A stretch of DNA of 64,000 nucleotides from Anticarsia gemmatalis (lineage: Eukaryota > Arthropoda > Insecta > Lepidoptera > Erebidae), in assembly GCF_050436995.1 (NCBI RefSeq), contig NC_134765.1, positions 11,342,257-11,406,256 on the forward strand. Reading direction: 5' to 3'. Position 1 is the first letter of the stretch; each line of letters opens with the position of its first letter. The translations under genes were made by a program, and so were the position numbers. This document shows positions 41,101-48,017 of the stretch, piece by piece. A model generated the notes under the pieces. That model ran no database searches, was not told the DNA's origin, and worked only from the letters and a program-made list of their open reading frames with translations.

Positions 41101-44100
41101 GGCCGCGAGACGCGCTCGCTAGACGGCTCGCGCTCGGAGCTGCGCCACCTGTCCAGCGGCCTGGCGTCCTCGCGCTACTCGCACGCGGCCGCCGGCTGGG
41201 CCACGCCCAAGCGCCAGCGGCTCGACTCGCGGGACTTCCGCGGGAGCGACGAGATGCTCCGCGCCGCGATGCGGAACAGCTACGACCGCGCCGAGGAGTC
41301 GCGCGACCGCGCCACGCGCGCCGACACCTCCGAGTGCACGTATCGCTCGCACGCGCACCGCCCCGACCCGGACGTCGACGCGACCACGGACCCTTTCACC
41401 GACAGCGACGCTTCCAAATTCGACGAGCGACTCGGAAGGGACGTCTACCCGCAGTTCACAGAGAGGCAGTTCTCCGACACCGCCACTGTAGAGATCAAGT
41501 CTTCGACGGCGGAGGACACGTCCGCGCCCAGCGACCCGTCACCGCCGCACGCGCACGCGCACGCGCACTGCGCTCTCAGTGACGAGCGCTCGCTCAGCGA
41601 AGCGTCCGACACGTTCTCTGCGTCGCTGTGCACCGCCAAGGAGGCCCTGCGCCCCGTCGACCTCGTGACGAGGAGCGCACACATCGACGGACGAATCAGC
41701 GAAAAGTCCGCCAGCGACGATGTCGACGACGACCGCGTACTGCCTTACGACAAGCCTCTAACCATAGACACCGCCCCGTCTTACGAGGTGTTAGAGATCG
41801 TCGTCTCCGAGACGCTGAACGTGAACCCCGTCCCGGACATTCACGCGCCCGCACCCGAGCGACTCCCGCCCAACCCGCGCCCGGCGCCGCCCGCTCTAAG
41901 AAACACACAGAACATTAATATCGACGAGTACGTATCGAATATTTTAGTGGAGAGTCTCAACTCGTTGACGGATCAGCTGGAGTGTATGAACGCGTCGATC
42001 GGGAGCGATAGAAAGATAAGCATCGTCGAGAAGGAGATAAAGGTGAAGTTACAGAACACCGGAGTGAACACGATAGTGCACCTCAGCCCCACCTCCAACA
42101 ACCAGATCATCTTCGGCAACGAGGAGCTGTGCCACGAGGAGCGCAACAACAACGACGCGCACACCGCGCTCACCATCCGCGAGGAGGCGCTCAGCGTGGA
42201 GTCGAACAACAACGCGCCGCCCGCCGGCGCGCGCTGCGACTGCGACTCCTTCGACCTGCACCACGAGAACGTGAACCAGGCCGTGCTGCAGCAGATACAG
42301 AAGCTGTTCCAGGACGAGCTGCACAACCTGGCGCCGGCCGACTACCCCGCCGCCGCCGTCATGCCCGAGATCTCGCACGTCGAGATCTCCAACGTGGACG
42401 TGTTCATCGACAACGCGGAGGCGGCGCTCGCGGCGCAGCAGGCGGAGCGCGCGCCCGCCGAGCTCATCGGGGGCGTCGGCGCCGGCAACTACTTCCCGGC
42501 CGCCGGCGACAACCCCGTCGTGCCGCGCTTCTCCGCGCTCCCGCACACCGACTCCATGGAGGTGAACACCTCCTCCTCCGACGACGCCGACCTCATCGGC
42601 TCCGACTGCACCAGCCTCGTGGACAGCCTCGACGACCCCAACTCGCCGCGCTCCGTGCTCCTGCGCCGCGCGTACAGCGGCAGGAGAGGCGAGCTGGTGC
42701 GCTCGGCCATCGACGTGCTCGACCTGCTGCCCGAGAACGTGCGGCGCGACGACACGCCGCAGCCCCGGGACAAGCCCGAGTCCTTCTTCATCGGCATCAA
42801 GGACAACGAATGCGACTGCGACAAGGAGAACGTAAACGTCGCCGATCGGATGCCCGAAAAAATTAAGCAGAGGCTGTACCGACGACACCGCAAGCGAGAG
42901 TTGCGCATGGAGTGTGCGCGGCGCACGCGCACGCGCGCTCAGCGCCGCGAGCTGGAGCGCGAGCGCGTCAAGTACGCGGAGTCGTGCCGCGAGCGCGAGC
43001 GCTCCCAGCACGCGCAGTCGTGCCGCGCGCGCCGCGACGTGGAGCGCGACTGCCTCGCCATCGTCAACGCGCTCATCGACGACGTCATCGCCAAGATAGC
43101 GCAGGACGAGTACAAGTGCATGCGCATCAAGCACCGGCCCGCCAGGATCCCCGCCTCCAAGTCGGACGAGAACGTCGCCAAACGAACCTGGAGGAAGGAG
43201 CTCGAACCCATCGACGCCCGGGAGCCTTTCAAGGCGATCAAGAACGGCTCCGTGCGGTTCGACACGAGAGACGCGAGAGAGACGAGAGATCGCGCCGAGC
43301 GCCATCACGTCCACGGCAAACTGTCGCTGAGACCGCCGCCCGTCGTCGACGACCGCGCCGCCAAGAGAATATACCAGAAGTCCGAAATACACGACGGCAA
43401 CAAGTGTATAGAGATACTCGAAATTCTGGAGTACGTTAATGGCTCGCAAAGCTCACCGGAGACCACGAACTCTGACGAAAATCAAAACCACTGCACGAAA
43501 AACAAAAAGTCACGTATTCCCGTCCCAATTTACGAGAGAGCACTGAAGTCACCCAACGGCGAATTTCACAAAAACAACAACAACAGGAAATCGTCGGGCG
43601 ACGTTCGCGGAGTGGAGCGGAACGGCAACACGAACAGATTGATCGCGGACATGCTGCTGGAGGCGCTGGCGGAGCACGAGCGCTCGCCGCCGCCGCGCCG
43701 CGCGTCCGTGCCCGCGCCGCACGAGCCCCGCGAGCGCGCCAACTCGCTGCGCTTCCACCAGGTGTTCGACATCATCCCCGAGGAGCGCAGCAGCCTCAGC
43801 CTGGACTCCGGCGCCGAGGAGCTCGCGCACGCGCGCCGCGCCTCCGCGCCCGACATCGTGGACGAGTACCGCGAGCCCTCCGAGCGCGACTGTGACGACG
43901 CGCCGCCCGCTCCCGCTCCGCTCAGAGCGGAGCGGAGAAGCGGCGACGGCAAGCAGCGGAGCACGCAGCCCGCGACCGCCGACACGCTTCGAAGATCGAA
44001 GGACACGAAGAGCGCGGCCACCTCTCCCATGAGCGACGCCGACAAGCGAGCGCTGCGCTCCAAGCACCAGACTACCATGACGTCGCCGAGCAGCAAGTCG

Positions 44101-47100
44101 GCCGCCACGTCTCCGCTGCGCGCCGACTGCGGCGCGCCGAGCCCCGCGGCGGGCGCAGGGCCGCGGCGCGGGCCGCCGCCGCGCGGCCGCATGGGCCCGG
44201 GCGCGGCCCGCCTCTCCGAGGAAGGTACCTCACTGCCGCCCGTCTCGTGCGCACCCCCGCTGCTGCACCGCACCACCGCTTCCTCCGTGCCCGTCGAGTA
44301 GCGCCGCACTCACTGACGCTTGCACTTAGCTGCACACCGCACTAGTTACTTGTCGTCCCTCGGCCGAGCCGCGAGCGACGGACCTCCCACGAATCGTAGA
44401 CTTCACGAGCGGCACCCGTCTTCGTGCGCTGCGATACTGATGTCGAATTATTTATTTGTTATACTAGGCTTACGAGAGCATTTATGTAACAGTTTGAAAA
44501 ATAAAGTATTTAGATATTTTACCGTCGTTTCATTCGCACGAAGGTGTCAAAGAGAAGGCCGTCGAACCGGTCGACGTCCGAGCGCGTCGGTCGGTGCCCC
44601 CGCAGTACGAGGCGCGGCGGAGCGTGCGCGCCGAGAAGGCGCCGCGGCCGGAGCGCGGCCCGAGGGCCCGAGCGCCGCCCGCCCGCCGCTCCCTATCCTA
44701 CGAGCGAGTGGCGCCCGGAGCCGACGACCTGGCGCGCTCGCCCGACGAACCTTACGCGACTAACGACAAACGAAAAACTAGAACTTACTCGCTGGACCGG
44801 AGCGAAGATGACACGGTACATCCCGCCAAACTGCCGGAGTTCAAGGGCGGCGGGAGTGCAGAAGGCGAGGTGGAGGGCACGTCGAGCGACAGCAGCGAGT
44901 CGGGCGGCAGTCTGCTGTGCTCGCTGGCGCCGCGCTGGCTAGCGCCGGGGCGCGCGCGCCGAGCCGCCAGGCGCCGCGAGATCGCGCGCCCCCCGCGACC
45001 CGCGCCCCCGCCGCCTGCGCCCGCACAATCTCCCGCGCCGCCTGACCCACGCGACGCGACAGGTACTTAACGAAGCAAAAGGCGAAGTGCTAGCAGCCTG
45101 AGTGCAGCGCGCACGCCGCTGTGTACCTTCATTACGAAATCTTATTGCTATTATAAAACGCCTAGCCATATCTGGGGGCACGGAAGTGCCCCCGCAAGTC
45201 GAGCAAAAAAAAAGCGGCACGGCCGTAACATCCTTTTCTCGAAGCAATTCGGGCTATTTTTGACACCCCTATAATTTCGTTGTGGATAAAACAAGAAGCC
45301 TGGATTTTCAGCAACTAATCAGTCATTGTATAAACACGGTATATTTAAAATTTCAGTCAATTTGAACCAGTAGTTTACGAATGACAACTTGTTAAAATTT
45401 TGAATTTTGTCACTCACTGATTCACTGACTCACTGACTCACTGACTCACCGATCATCAAAAGTCTAAGGTACTTCTAGCAGACTTAGAAGCTTAAATTTT
45501 AGACTACAAATAGGGTTTAGTGTCTTAATCATGGGAAAAATTGAATATTTTCTAATTTCGGTCCAGTTTTCTAAATACACCAACTGCAACAATAACTTTG
45601 TAATCCTATATAAATGTATAAGATTACAAGGTTACATTTGCAGTTAATGAATTATTATTACTGTAGAAAATACAATAAATAGGTTTAAATAGGTACCTAC
45701 TATATGAAGCATAACGGGAGGGGGTATAGGGTGGGTAAGGGTATTTAGACCATGAAACTGAACAACATTCCCATAGGAAAATATGTTGAATTATGAAAAA
45801 AAAACGTCTTTCCATACGAATTGGACTTATGCTCGCTCTACAAAAAGAAGTGAGATGCCATCAAAAACATTCTGTAAAAACCTCAAGTCTCGCCGTAAAA
45901 AGTTGTGAGATCTATATAATACCAAGTCGATTAATCTATTTAGTCTCTACTTAAAGGGCCTTCTGTCTTAAGTTATTACGTATGTTATTATCATGCCAAT
46001 TTAAAAAAAAATACCTTTAAAACAAATAGATCGACTTGGTCATCGCAAGAAAACACAAATTCGCCATTAACATTTCAGGAGCATTAACTTCTTGTCGTGC
46101 TGTGTAGTGTGATACATACTAATAATCAAATCATGCGATGGCCAGGTCGGTCTATTTGTTTTAAAGGTATTTTTTTTTAAATTGGCATGATAATAACATA
46201 CGTAATAACTTAAGACAGAAGGCCCTTTAAGTAGAGACTAAATAGATTAATCGACTTGGTATTATATAGATCTCACAACTTTTTACGGCGAGACTTGAGG
46301 TTTTTACAGAATGTTTTTGATGGCATTATATAGATCGGAGTAAGTTCCCACATAAAATATGGCATATAATATGATGGGCTAGAACGTGTGCGATGTATGC
46401 AGGCGGGTGGTCAGTGACGGTGGCGGGCTCGTGCCGCGCCGCGTTGCCGGCCGACGTCGAGATGCGCCTGCGGTTTCCGCACGAGCGCGACGCGCCTCCT
46501 CACCCCGCACACTCGGCGCCGCAGCCCCAGCCCTGTCAGGTACATGCCTCGTAGCGCACTTGTCGTCGCGTATACTTGTTCACGCAATGCTACAAGCGTG
46601 ATGTGGTGTCGCGTGTCGCAGGAGTGCACGTGCCGGCACTGCGCGGCGTGCTCGTGCTCGGCGCGCTCGGCGCGGCCGCGGGCTCCTCCGCTGCCGCCCG
46701 CCGCGCCGCACGCGCGCCTCTCGCGCACCGACAGCAAGCTCACGCTCACTATGAAGAAGGAAGCACTCGGTAATATAATTAACACTTTAGTAAATCTATA
46801 CATATAATAAATTAGTAGTCCATTGAAGAAATTGTAAAAAAAATAACCAGCGTGTGAAAAGATAAGAAACAGAACCCATTGCGTCGGGAGGTCGTGGGTT
46901 CGATTCCCACACGGAACAATTGCGTGCGATCCACAAATAATTGTTTCAGGTCTGGTTGTATACAAACAACGTTTATAAAAGTCAGTGTAGTAAATAGATA
47001 AAAGTCGAGCCACGCCAACTAGTGGTACTAGACAGACAAGTGAGTAGTGTGAGTACGTTGCGATATCGCCCGTTGCCGCCCGTTGGATTGCTGTCGCGCC

Positions 47101-47698
47101 TATGTTGCAGATTCCTCGATTCTTGCATCGAAGAGTACGAGAAAATCGAGTGAGCAGCTCCCCGACGTGGAGACGTACCGCGCGTCGCGCAGCAAGCTCA
47201 AGAGCTCCGTCAAGGTATGACAGTCGCGACGCACGGCTTTGTGGTCGCCGAGCCGCGCCAGTGTGCACTGTGAGCGCGTGGTGGCGAGTCGGCAAGCATA
47301 TTGACACCTAGAAGGCGGTTGTTTCAGACGCGGCGGGGGTACTCCCTGCACTGCTGGCTGCCCGACAACGAGGACGCGCCGATCAGGTACACGCACACTA
47401 CACAGTGCACACACCCACAACGACACTCGGACGCAGGTACGGTCACGAACGTCGAGGACTTGTCCGCGGTCCACGGTGCTCCATGAGTGTTTACTTCAGA
47501 ACGTGACAATAGATCGCTTTGAAGCTGAGTATTTGTGAGCGCAGATATAGAAGGCGTGTTGTTTGGTTCGGCAGGGCTCGTAACGGGCTGTCGGTGCTGG
47601 GCTGCGCCATCATCCCCGAGCTGAAGCCGCGCGTGCCCACCATGAGCGAGCGCGACCTCACGCGCGTCTACACGCCGCGCCACTACCTGCGCTCCTAG
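17117..47698 (+). CDS. Large eleven-exon gene, 1,817-aa charged low-complexity protein, family not recognised
   Basis: Coding exons: 17117-17164, 17350-18064, 34038-34143, 40646-40798, 40884-44224, 44544-45062, 46403-46539, 46622-46769, 47111-47214, 47328-47386, 47575-47698. Every junction is GT-AG and the phases match throughout (0,1,2,2,1,1,0,1,0,2); the sum is 5,454 nt, a multiple of three, with no internal stop. The start MNSGRSDASTSTDDVS opens exon 1. Notable segments: a Ser/Tyr-rich N-terminus (17-254); MRRRYSVPETIMRK (about 328-341); a Cys cluster (about 397-411); acidic Ser/Asp stretches; a strongly basic Arg/Glu segment, possibly helical (about 1000-1065); a KSRIPVP motif near 1216; a Pro/Arg-rich exon 6; a second Cys cluster (ECTCRHCAACSC, from 1674); and a compact C-terminus from about 1758 to HYLRS. 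No signal peptide or membrane segment is seen. I do not recognise the family; a cytoplasmic or nuclear scaffold is a guess. The 16-kb intron 2 holds two other genes and is the least certain join. Confidence 0.7.
17350..18064 (+). CDS. Exon 2 of the large gene
   Basis: GC-rich exon of 238 codons bounded by an acceptor (GTTCCAG|AGC) and a donor (GCAG|GTATAG), ending in phase 1. The encoded part is rich in Ser, Tyr, Arg and Pro, and ends in an Arg-rich stretch. The opposite strand and other frames are also open here over several hundred bases, a by-product of the very high GC. Confidence 0.65.
18424..18900 (+). CDS. Intronless four-transmembrane protein, 158 aa
   Basis: A complete ORF from ATG (18424) to TAG with four strongly hydrophobic segments: about residues 20-42 (AVILVALFGMAVGSLYLVSY), 64-88, 95-119 and 124-151. 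It has an N-terminal Cys-rich patch (HACCCCV) and ends in NYSKTFPG. The layout matches the small insect four-TM proteins of unknown role, but I cannot name a family with confidence. The gene lies inside the 16-kb intron 2 of the large gene on the same strand and lacks introns, as a retroposed copy would. An upstream out-of-frame ATG (about 18399) could act as a short uORF. Codon use is extremely GC-rich. A polyadenylation signal follows at 19014. Confidence 0.8.
   Translation: MGYVLDRCPTLHACCCCVALRPAVILVALFGMAVGSLYLVSYTQVGADAMHALGAPHAVKHLALRYAHGVLGVLVLMAHALLLGAACYRSGVLLEVYAWSMLVVVLGVLAVDVAVVVAALHAGLALYAYVYLAVALCSLLLSLYFIVIVVNYSKTFPG
19014..19019 (+). terminator. AATAAA polyadenylation signal of the four-TM gene
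   Basis: A canonical AATAAA lies about 115 bases after the stop codon at 18900, at the switch from GC-rich to AT-rich sequence. Confidence 0.55.
19020..19637. other. Intergenic DNA between the two nested genes
   Basis: This stretch separates the 3' ends of two convergent genes. It contains the presumed minus-strand polyadenylation signal at 19583-19588 and no ORF of interest. Confidence 0.5.
19583..19588 (-). terminator. AATAAA polyadenylation signal of the MADF-BESS gene
   Basis: TTTATT on the plus strand, AATAAA on the minus strand, about 50 bases after the stop codon at 19638 of the minus-strand gene. Confidence 0.5.
19638..20814 (-). CDS. MADF-BESS domain protein, two exons, 276 aa
   Basis: Exon 1 is 20814 down to 20622, exon 2 is 20275 down to 19638. 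The donor AAAG|GTATTAG and acceptor CGTTACAG|TAAAT join in phase 1 and restore an uninterrupted MADF domain (about residues 12-108): IIREVEKWPVIYKK, then VWEEVAKNL, then after the junction VNNLMKKWRNLRDTYKR, then EYVYFKHMAFLRPHL. A Pro/Arg linker with an AHP repeat follows, then a BESS motif (about 158-192: DEDKHFLLSLLPSFRRMS). MADF-BESS proteins are Myb/SANT-like DNA-binding factors in insects; BESS mediates protein contacts. The family acts in the nucleus as transcriptional regulators, often on chromatin. The gene is antisense within intron 2 of the large gene. The start ATG at 20812-20814 leaves only a few residues before the domain, which is usual. Confidence 0.85.
20815..21825. other. Non-coding region upstream of the MADF-BESS gene
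   Basis: This likely contains the promoter of the minus-strand MADF-BESS gene. A CpG-richer part lies at 20900-21010 and another at 21185-21370. Near 21480-21650 there are several TAGGTACCTA-type motifs. No coding feature is supported. Confidence 0.35.
21826..21990 (+). mobile_element. tRNA-derived SINE
   Basis: A tRNA-like head (TCCGTGGTGCCGTCGCGT, then GAGTTCGGTTCCCGGGATGG as B box) is followed by GGCAAAATACTGTT and a body containing AATAAA. It is the plus-strand relative of the copy at 8097-8311. Confidence 0.6.
21991..23636. other. Non-coding stretch with a CpG-rich islet
   Basis: A CpG-rich segment at 22360-22900 contains a short (CGG)n run (22366-22384) and a strong donor-like site (ACAGTGAGTATCG at about 22764). 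It could be a promoter with a non-coding first exon. No ORF in it looks like a real protein. Confidence 0.35.
23637..23910 (+). mobile_element. Helitron-like non-autonomous element, about 274 bp
   Basis: It begins with TCTATACTAATATTATAAA, has a (TTTG)n run at 23670-23705, the conserved GCGCTAATCTCAGGAACTG word, and ends GTCAGCTAGT after a short GC hairpin region. There are no terminal inverted repeats and no target duplication, as expected of Helitrons (TC start, CTAGT-type end). An opposite-strand copy is at 37142-37382. The family (Lep1-type) is from general knowledge. Confidence 0.65.
23911..25965. other. Non-coding stretch, no supported gene
   Basis: AT-rich with islets of GTGTG and CACAC dinucleotide-rich DNA (25430-25500). 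Short ORFs on both strands have no recognisable content. It lies in intron 2 of the large gene if that gene model holds. Confidence 0.4.
25970..27216. mobile_element. Non-autonomous DNA transposon, 1247 bp, with TIRs
   Basis: CTACCATGAGTTGGC at 25970-25984 is matched by its complement at 27202-27216, and AGCT flanks both sides (25966-25969, 27217-27220), a likely 4-bp target duplication (it is palindromic, so it could also be TIR). The CTACCATGAGTT motif recurs inside near 26076 and 26170, and subterminal TAGTTAA words occur on both sides. ORFs at 26261-26461 and 26388-26749 hint at a decayed protein, but none is intact. No transposase motif is visible. The superfamily is not assigned. Confidence 0.55.
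27330..27522 (-). mobile_element. tRNA-derived SINE, nearly complete
   Basis: The minus strand reads CTCCATGGCGCAGTGGTTAAGG (A box) and then GGTTCGATTCC (B box), a clear tRNA-derived pol III promoter. The body then runs past AACAATTATTTGTGCGATCC to about 27330. A 5'-truncated plus-strand copy is at 46862-47000. The head is better preserved than that of the 8097 family. Confidence 0.75.
27523..28383. other. Non-coding stretch, no supported gene
   Basis: Mixed AT-rich DNA with a (GCC)n-like islet at 27905-27930. No gene is supported. Confidence 0.4.
28392..29094. mobile_element. MITE/foldback element, 703 bp, 170-bp TIRs, 8-bp TSD
   Basis: The arms 28392-28562 and 28925-29094 are near-identical inverted repeats starting GGGTCTATCCCACTAG. 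Each arm contains three copies of TTGTCCCG, two of them as palindromes such as TTGTCCCGTGACGGGACAA. The element is flanked by an 8-bp direct repeat GAAATAAT (28384-28391 and 29095-29102). The 360-bp interior carries no transposase. An 8-bp duplication fits hAT, P or Merlin-like enzymes, but the terminal bases do not let me choose. The high arm identity suggests recent movement. Confidence 0.8.
29103..32642. other. Non-coding stretch, no supported gene
   Basis: Alternating AT-rich and GTG/CAC-rich DNA. CpG islets at 30330-30450 and 31170-31330 give ORFs of low complexity only. It lies in intron 2 of the large gene in my model. Confidence 0.4.
32647..33798. mobile_element. Non-autonomous DNA transposon, 1152 bp, 33-bp TIRs
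   Basis: A perfect inverted repeat of about 33 bp (32647-32679 and 33766-33798) begins CGCTACTTCGGGGAAG and includes GGGCGTAAAAGCCA. Directly flanking is ACAT on both sides (32643-32646, 33799-33802), a 4-bp target duplication. Weaker subterminal echoes (GGCTTTTACCCC near 32771 and GTAAAAGCCATT near 33554) lie inside. No transposase remains. The superfamily is unresolved. Confidence 0.7.
34038..34143 (+). CDS. Exon 3 of the large gene
   Basis: GC-rich 106-nt exon after an acceptor GTTGCAG and before a GT donor (CCACG|GTCTGT), phase 1 in and 2 out. It encodes GGSYGGGVSPALRDALNT followed by IREAWAEPRS. It stands out sharply from the AT-rich flanks. The phases match exon 2 and exon 4. Confidence 0.6.
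37142..37382 (-). mobile_element. Helitron-like non-autonomous element, minus strand
   Basis: On the minus strand it starts TCTATACTAATATTATAAA (37382 inward) and ends GTCAGCTAGT at 37142, with GCGCTAATCTCAGGAACTA inside. It is the opposite-strand relative of 23637-23910 and differs by small indels. Confidence 0.65.
39018..39050 (+). repeat. (TG)n microsatellite
   Basis: A run of GT/TG dinucleotides with one interruption (GTGTGTCTGTGTG). Confidence 0.8.
39393..39466 (+). repeat. GGCGTGGT/GGCGTGGC minisatellite
   Basis: About nine tandem copies of an 8-bp G-rich unit with small variants. Open frames across it translate to Arg/Gly/Val/Trp low-complexity peptides and are not genes. Confidence 0.75.
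40010..40130 (+). mobile_element. Degraded tRNA-like SINE
   Basis: GGTAGTGTATGCGATTG resembles an A box region and GGGTTTGAATCATGG a B box, followed by GGCCAAAAAG, the same order as in the SINEs at 8097 and 21826. It is diverged. Confidence 0.4.
40320..40620 (+). mobile_element. Mosaic of SINE pieces
   Basis: The segment TGCCTCGGAGAGCACGTAAAGCCGTC (split here as TGCCTCGGAGAGCACG plus TAAAGCCGTC) matches the body of the 5S-like SINE at 4180-4210. The part before it (GCCCACCAGGCATGATCAAC) and after it (GCCGATTTCAATGAAACTGG) look like other dispersed repeats. Exact element ends are not visible. Confidence 0.35.
40646..40798 (+). CDS. Exon 4 of the large gene
   Basis: Acceptor TATTTTCAG and donor GAGGAA|GTGAGT frame 153 nt in phase 2 to 2. 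It encodes a stretch ending MRRRYSVPETIMRK, a conserved-looking basic segment with a potential phosphorylation site (RRRYS). Confidence 0.7.
40884..44224 (+). CDS. Exon 5 of the large gene, 3.3-kb exon
   Basis: This exon supplies residues 342-1454. It opens YRLAQQRSDSDES and has a Cys cluster (CRGCCCCADEPAPDC), acidic stretches, a basic helix-prone region (KIKQRLYRRHRKRELRMECA onward) and KSRIPVP. It ends GAG GAA G|GTACCT. If that donor is ignored the frame stops at 44299-44301, which would give a shorter isoform ending SVPVE; exon 6 is GC-rich, open and in phase, so I prefer splicing. A long open frame on the minus strand (42049-43449) is a shadow of this exon. Confidence 0.8.
44544..45062 (+). 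CDS. Exon 6 of the large gene
   Basis: Acceptor TTTCATTCGCACGAAG|GTGTC and donor GACAG|GTACTT frame 519 nt, phase 1 to 1. It encodes VKEKAVEPVDVRARRSVPPQ, a tract with SLDRSEDDTVHPAKLPEF, a Ser-rich acidic patch (GTSSDSSESGGSLLCSLAPR) and a Pro-rich end. The acceptor's pyrimidine tract is mediocre. Confidence 0.65.
45063..46402. other. Intron 6 of the large gene
   Basis: 1.3 kb. It contains a short tandem of TCACTGAC words (45410-45446), found in many lepidopteran dispersed repeats, and the 470-bp foldback at 45856-46325. No coding feature is seen. Confidence 0.55.
45856..46325. repeat. Foldback: 190-bp near-perfect inverted repeat
   Basis: Left arm 45856-46047 and right arm 46133-46325 are near-identical inverted copies starting TGCCATCAAAAACATTC, separated by an 85-bp loop. 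Differences are confined to the inner ends. No flanking duplication was seen, so it could be a MITE-like foldback element or a palindromic rearrangement. As it lies inside an intron, the pre-mRNA would contain a hairpin of about 190 bp. Confidence 0.85.
46403..46539 (+). CDS. Exon 7 of the large gene
   Basis: Acceptor TATGCAG and donor TGTCAG|GTACAT, phase 1 to 0. It encodes GWSVTVAGSCRAALPADVEM followed by RLRFPHERDAPP, the start of a compact C-terminal region spread over five short exons. Confidence 0.65.
46622..46769 (+). CDS. Exon 8 of the large gene
   Basis: Acceptor GTGTCGCAG and donor CTCG|GTAATA, phase 0 to 1. It encodes a Cys cluster, ECTCRHCAACSC, that could bind metal or be lipid-modified, then an Arg/Pro stretch and LSRTDSKLTLTMKKEAL. 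Confidence 0.65.
46862..47000 (+). mobile_element. 5'-truncated tRNA-derived SINE in intron 8
   Basis: It begins inside the tRNA-like head and contains the intact B box GGTTCGATTCC, then AACAATTGCGTGCGATCCAC and the shared body, ending near 47000. It matches the minus-strand copy at 27330-27522. Confidence 0.65.
47111..47214 (+). CDS. Exon 9 of the large gene
   Basis: Acceptor TATGTTGCAG and donor GTCAAG|GTATGA, phase 1 to 0. It encodes SSILASKSTRKSSEQLPDVE and then TYRASRSKLKSSVK, a Ser/Lys-rich link. Confidence 0.65.
47328..47386 (+). CDS. Exon 10 of the large gene
   Basis: A 59-nt exon between GTTTCAG and ATCAG|GTACAC, phase 0 to 2. It encodes TRRGYSLHCWLPDNEDAPI. Confidence 0.65.
47575..47698 (+). 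CDS. Exon 11 of the large gene (stop codon)
   Basis: Acceptor GTTCGGCAG, phase 2, then ARNGLSVLGCAIIPELKPRV followed by PTMSERDLTRVYTPRHYLRS and TAG at 47696. A (CTCCTAGT)n-like tandem follows the stop immediately, then GC-rich CCCCGGCCCCG repeats. The ordered composition contrasts with the rest of the protein, so this end may be the conserved domain. Confidence 0.7.
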
Positions 47699-47952
47699 AC
47701 TCCTAGTCTCCTAGTCTCCTAGTGCTAGCTGAACGAAGCAGTGGACGACCACCCTGCCCCGCCCCGGCCCCGCCCCGGCCCCGCCGCACCGCACTACTCT
47801 AATAATAATACATTTATATATTTGACATATGACGAGTGGTTTTATTCTCGACCTACTACTAGCTATCAGCTAACACGTACACTTATCTTCTATCCATGAT
47901 GGTTCGAGCCCAAACACTGCTCGTGTCTGGAGGAAAAGTAAAAAATAATAAT

Positions 47953-47958
47953 AATAAA
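47953..47958 (+). terminator. Candidate polyadenylation signal of the large gene
   Basis: AATAAA inside an (AAT)n run, 255 bases after the stop. Nearer AATAAT variants around 47800 are alternatives. Confidence 0.35.
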
Positions 47959-48017
47959 GCCGTAAGACGAAATGAACACGTTAAAAGCCGCTTTGATTTT
48001 GGTAGTCTTGAGAGTCA

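Noticed and set aside
42049..43449. 466-codon minus-strand ORF
   Set aside because: A shadow of exon 5 produced by high GC at third positions; rich in Val, Leu, Gly and Arg and without a sensible domain.
44225..44301. Unspliced end of exon 5 to the stop at 44301
   Set aside because: Possible as an isoform, but the GTACCT donor at 44225 and the open, in-phase, GC-rich exon 6 favour splicing.
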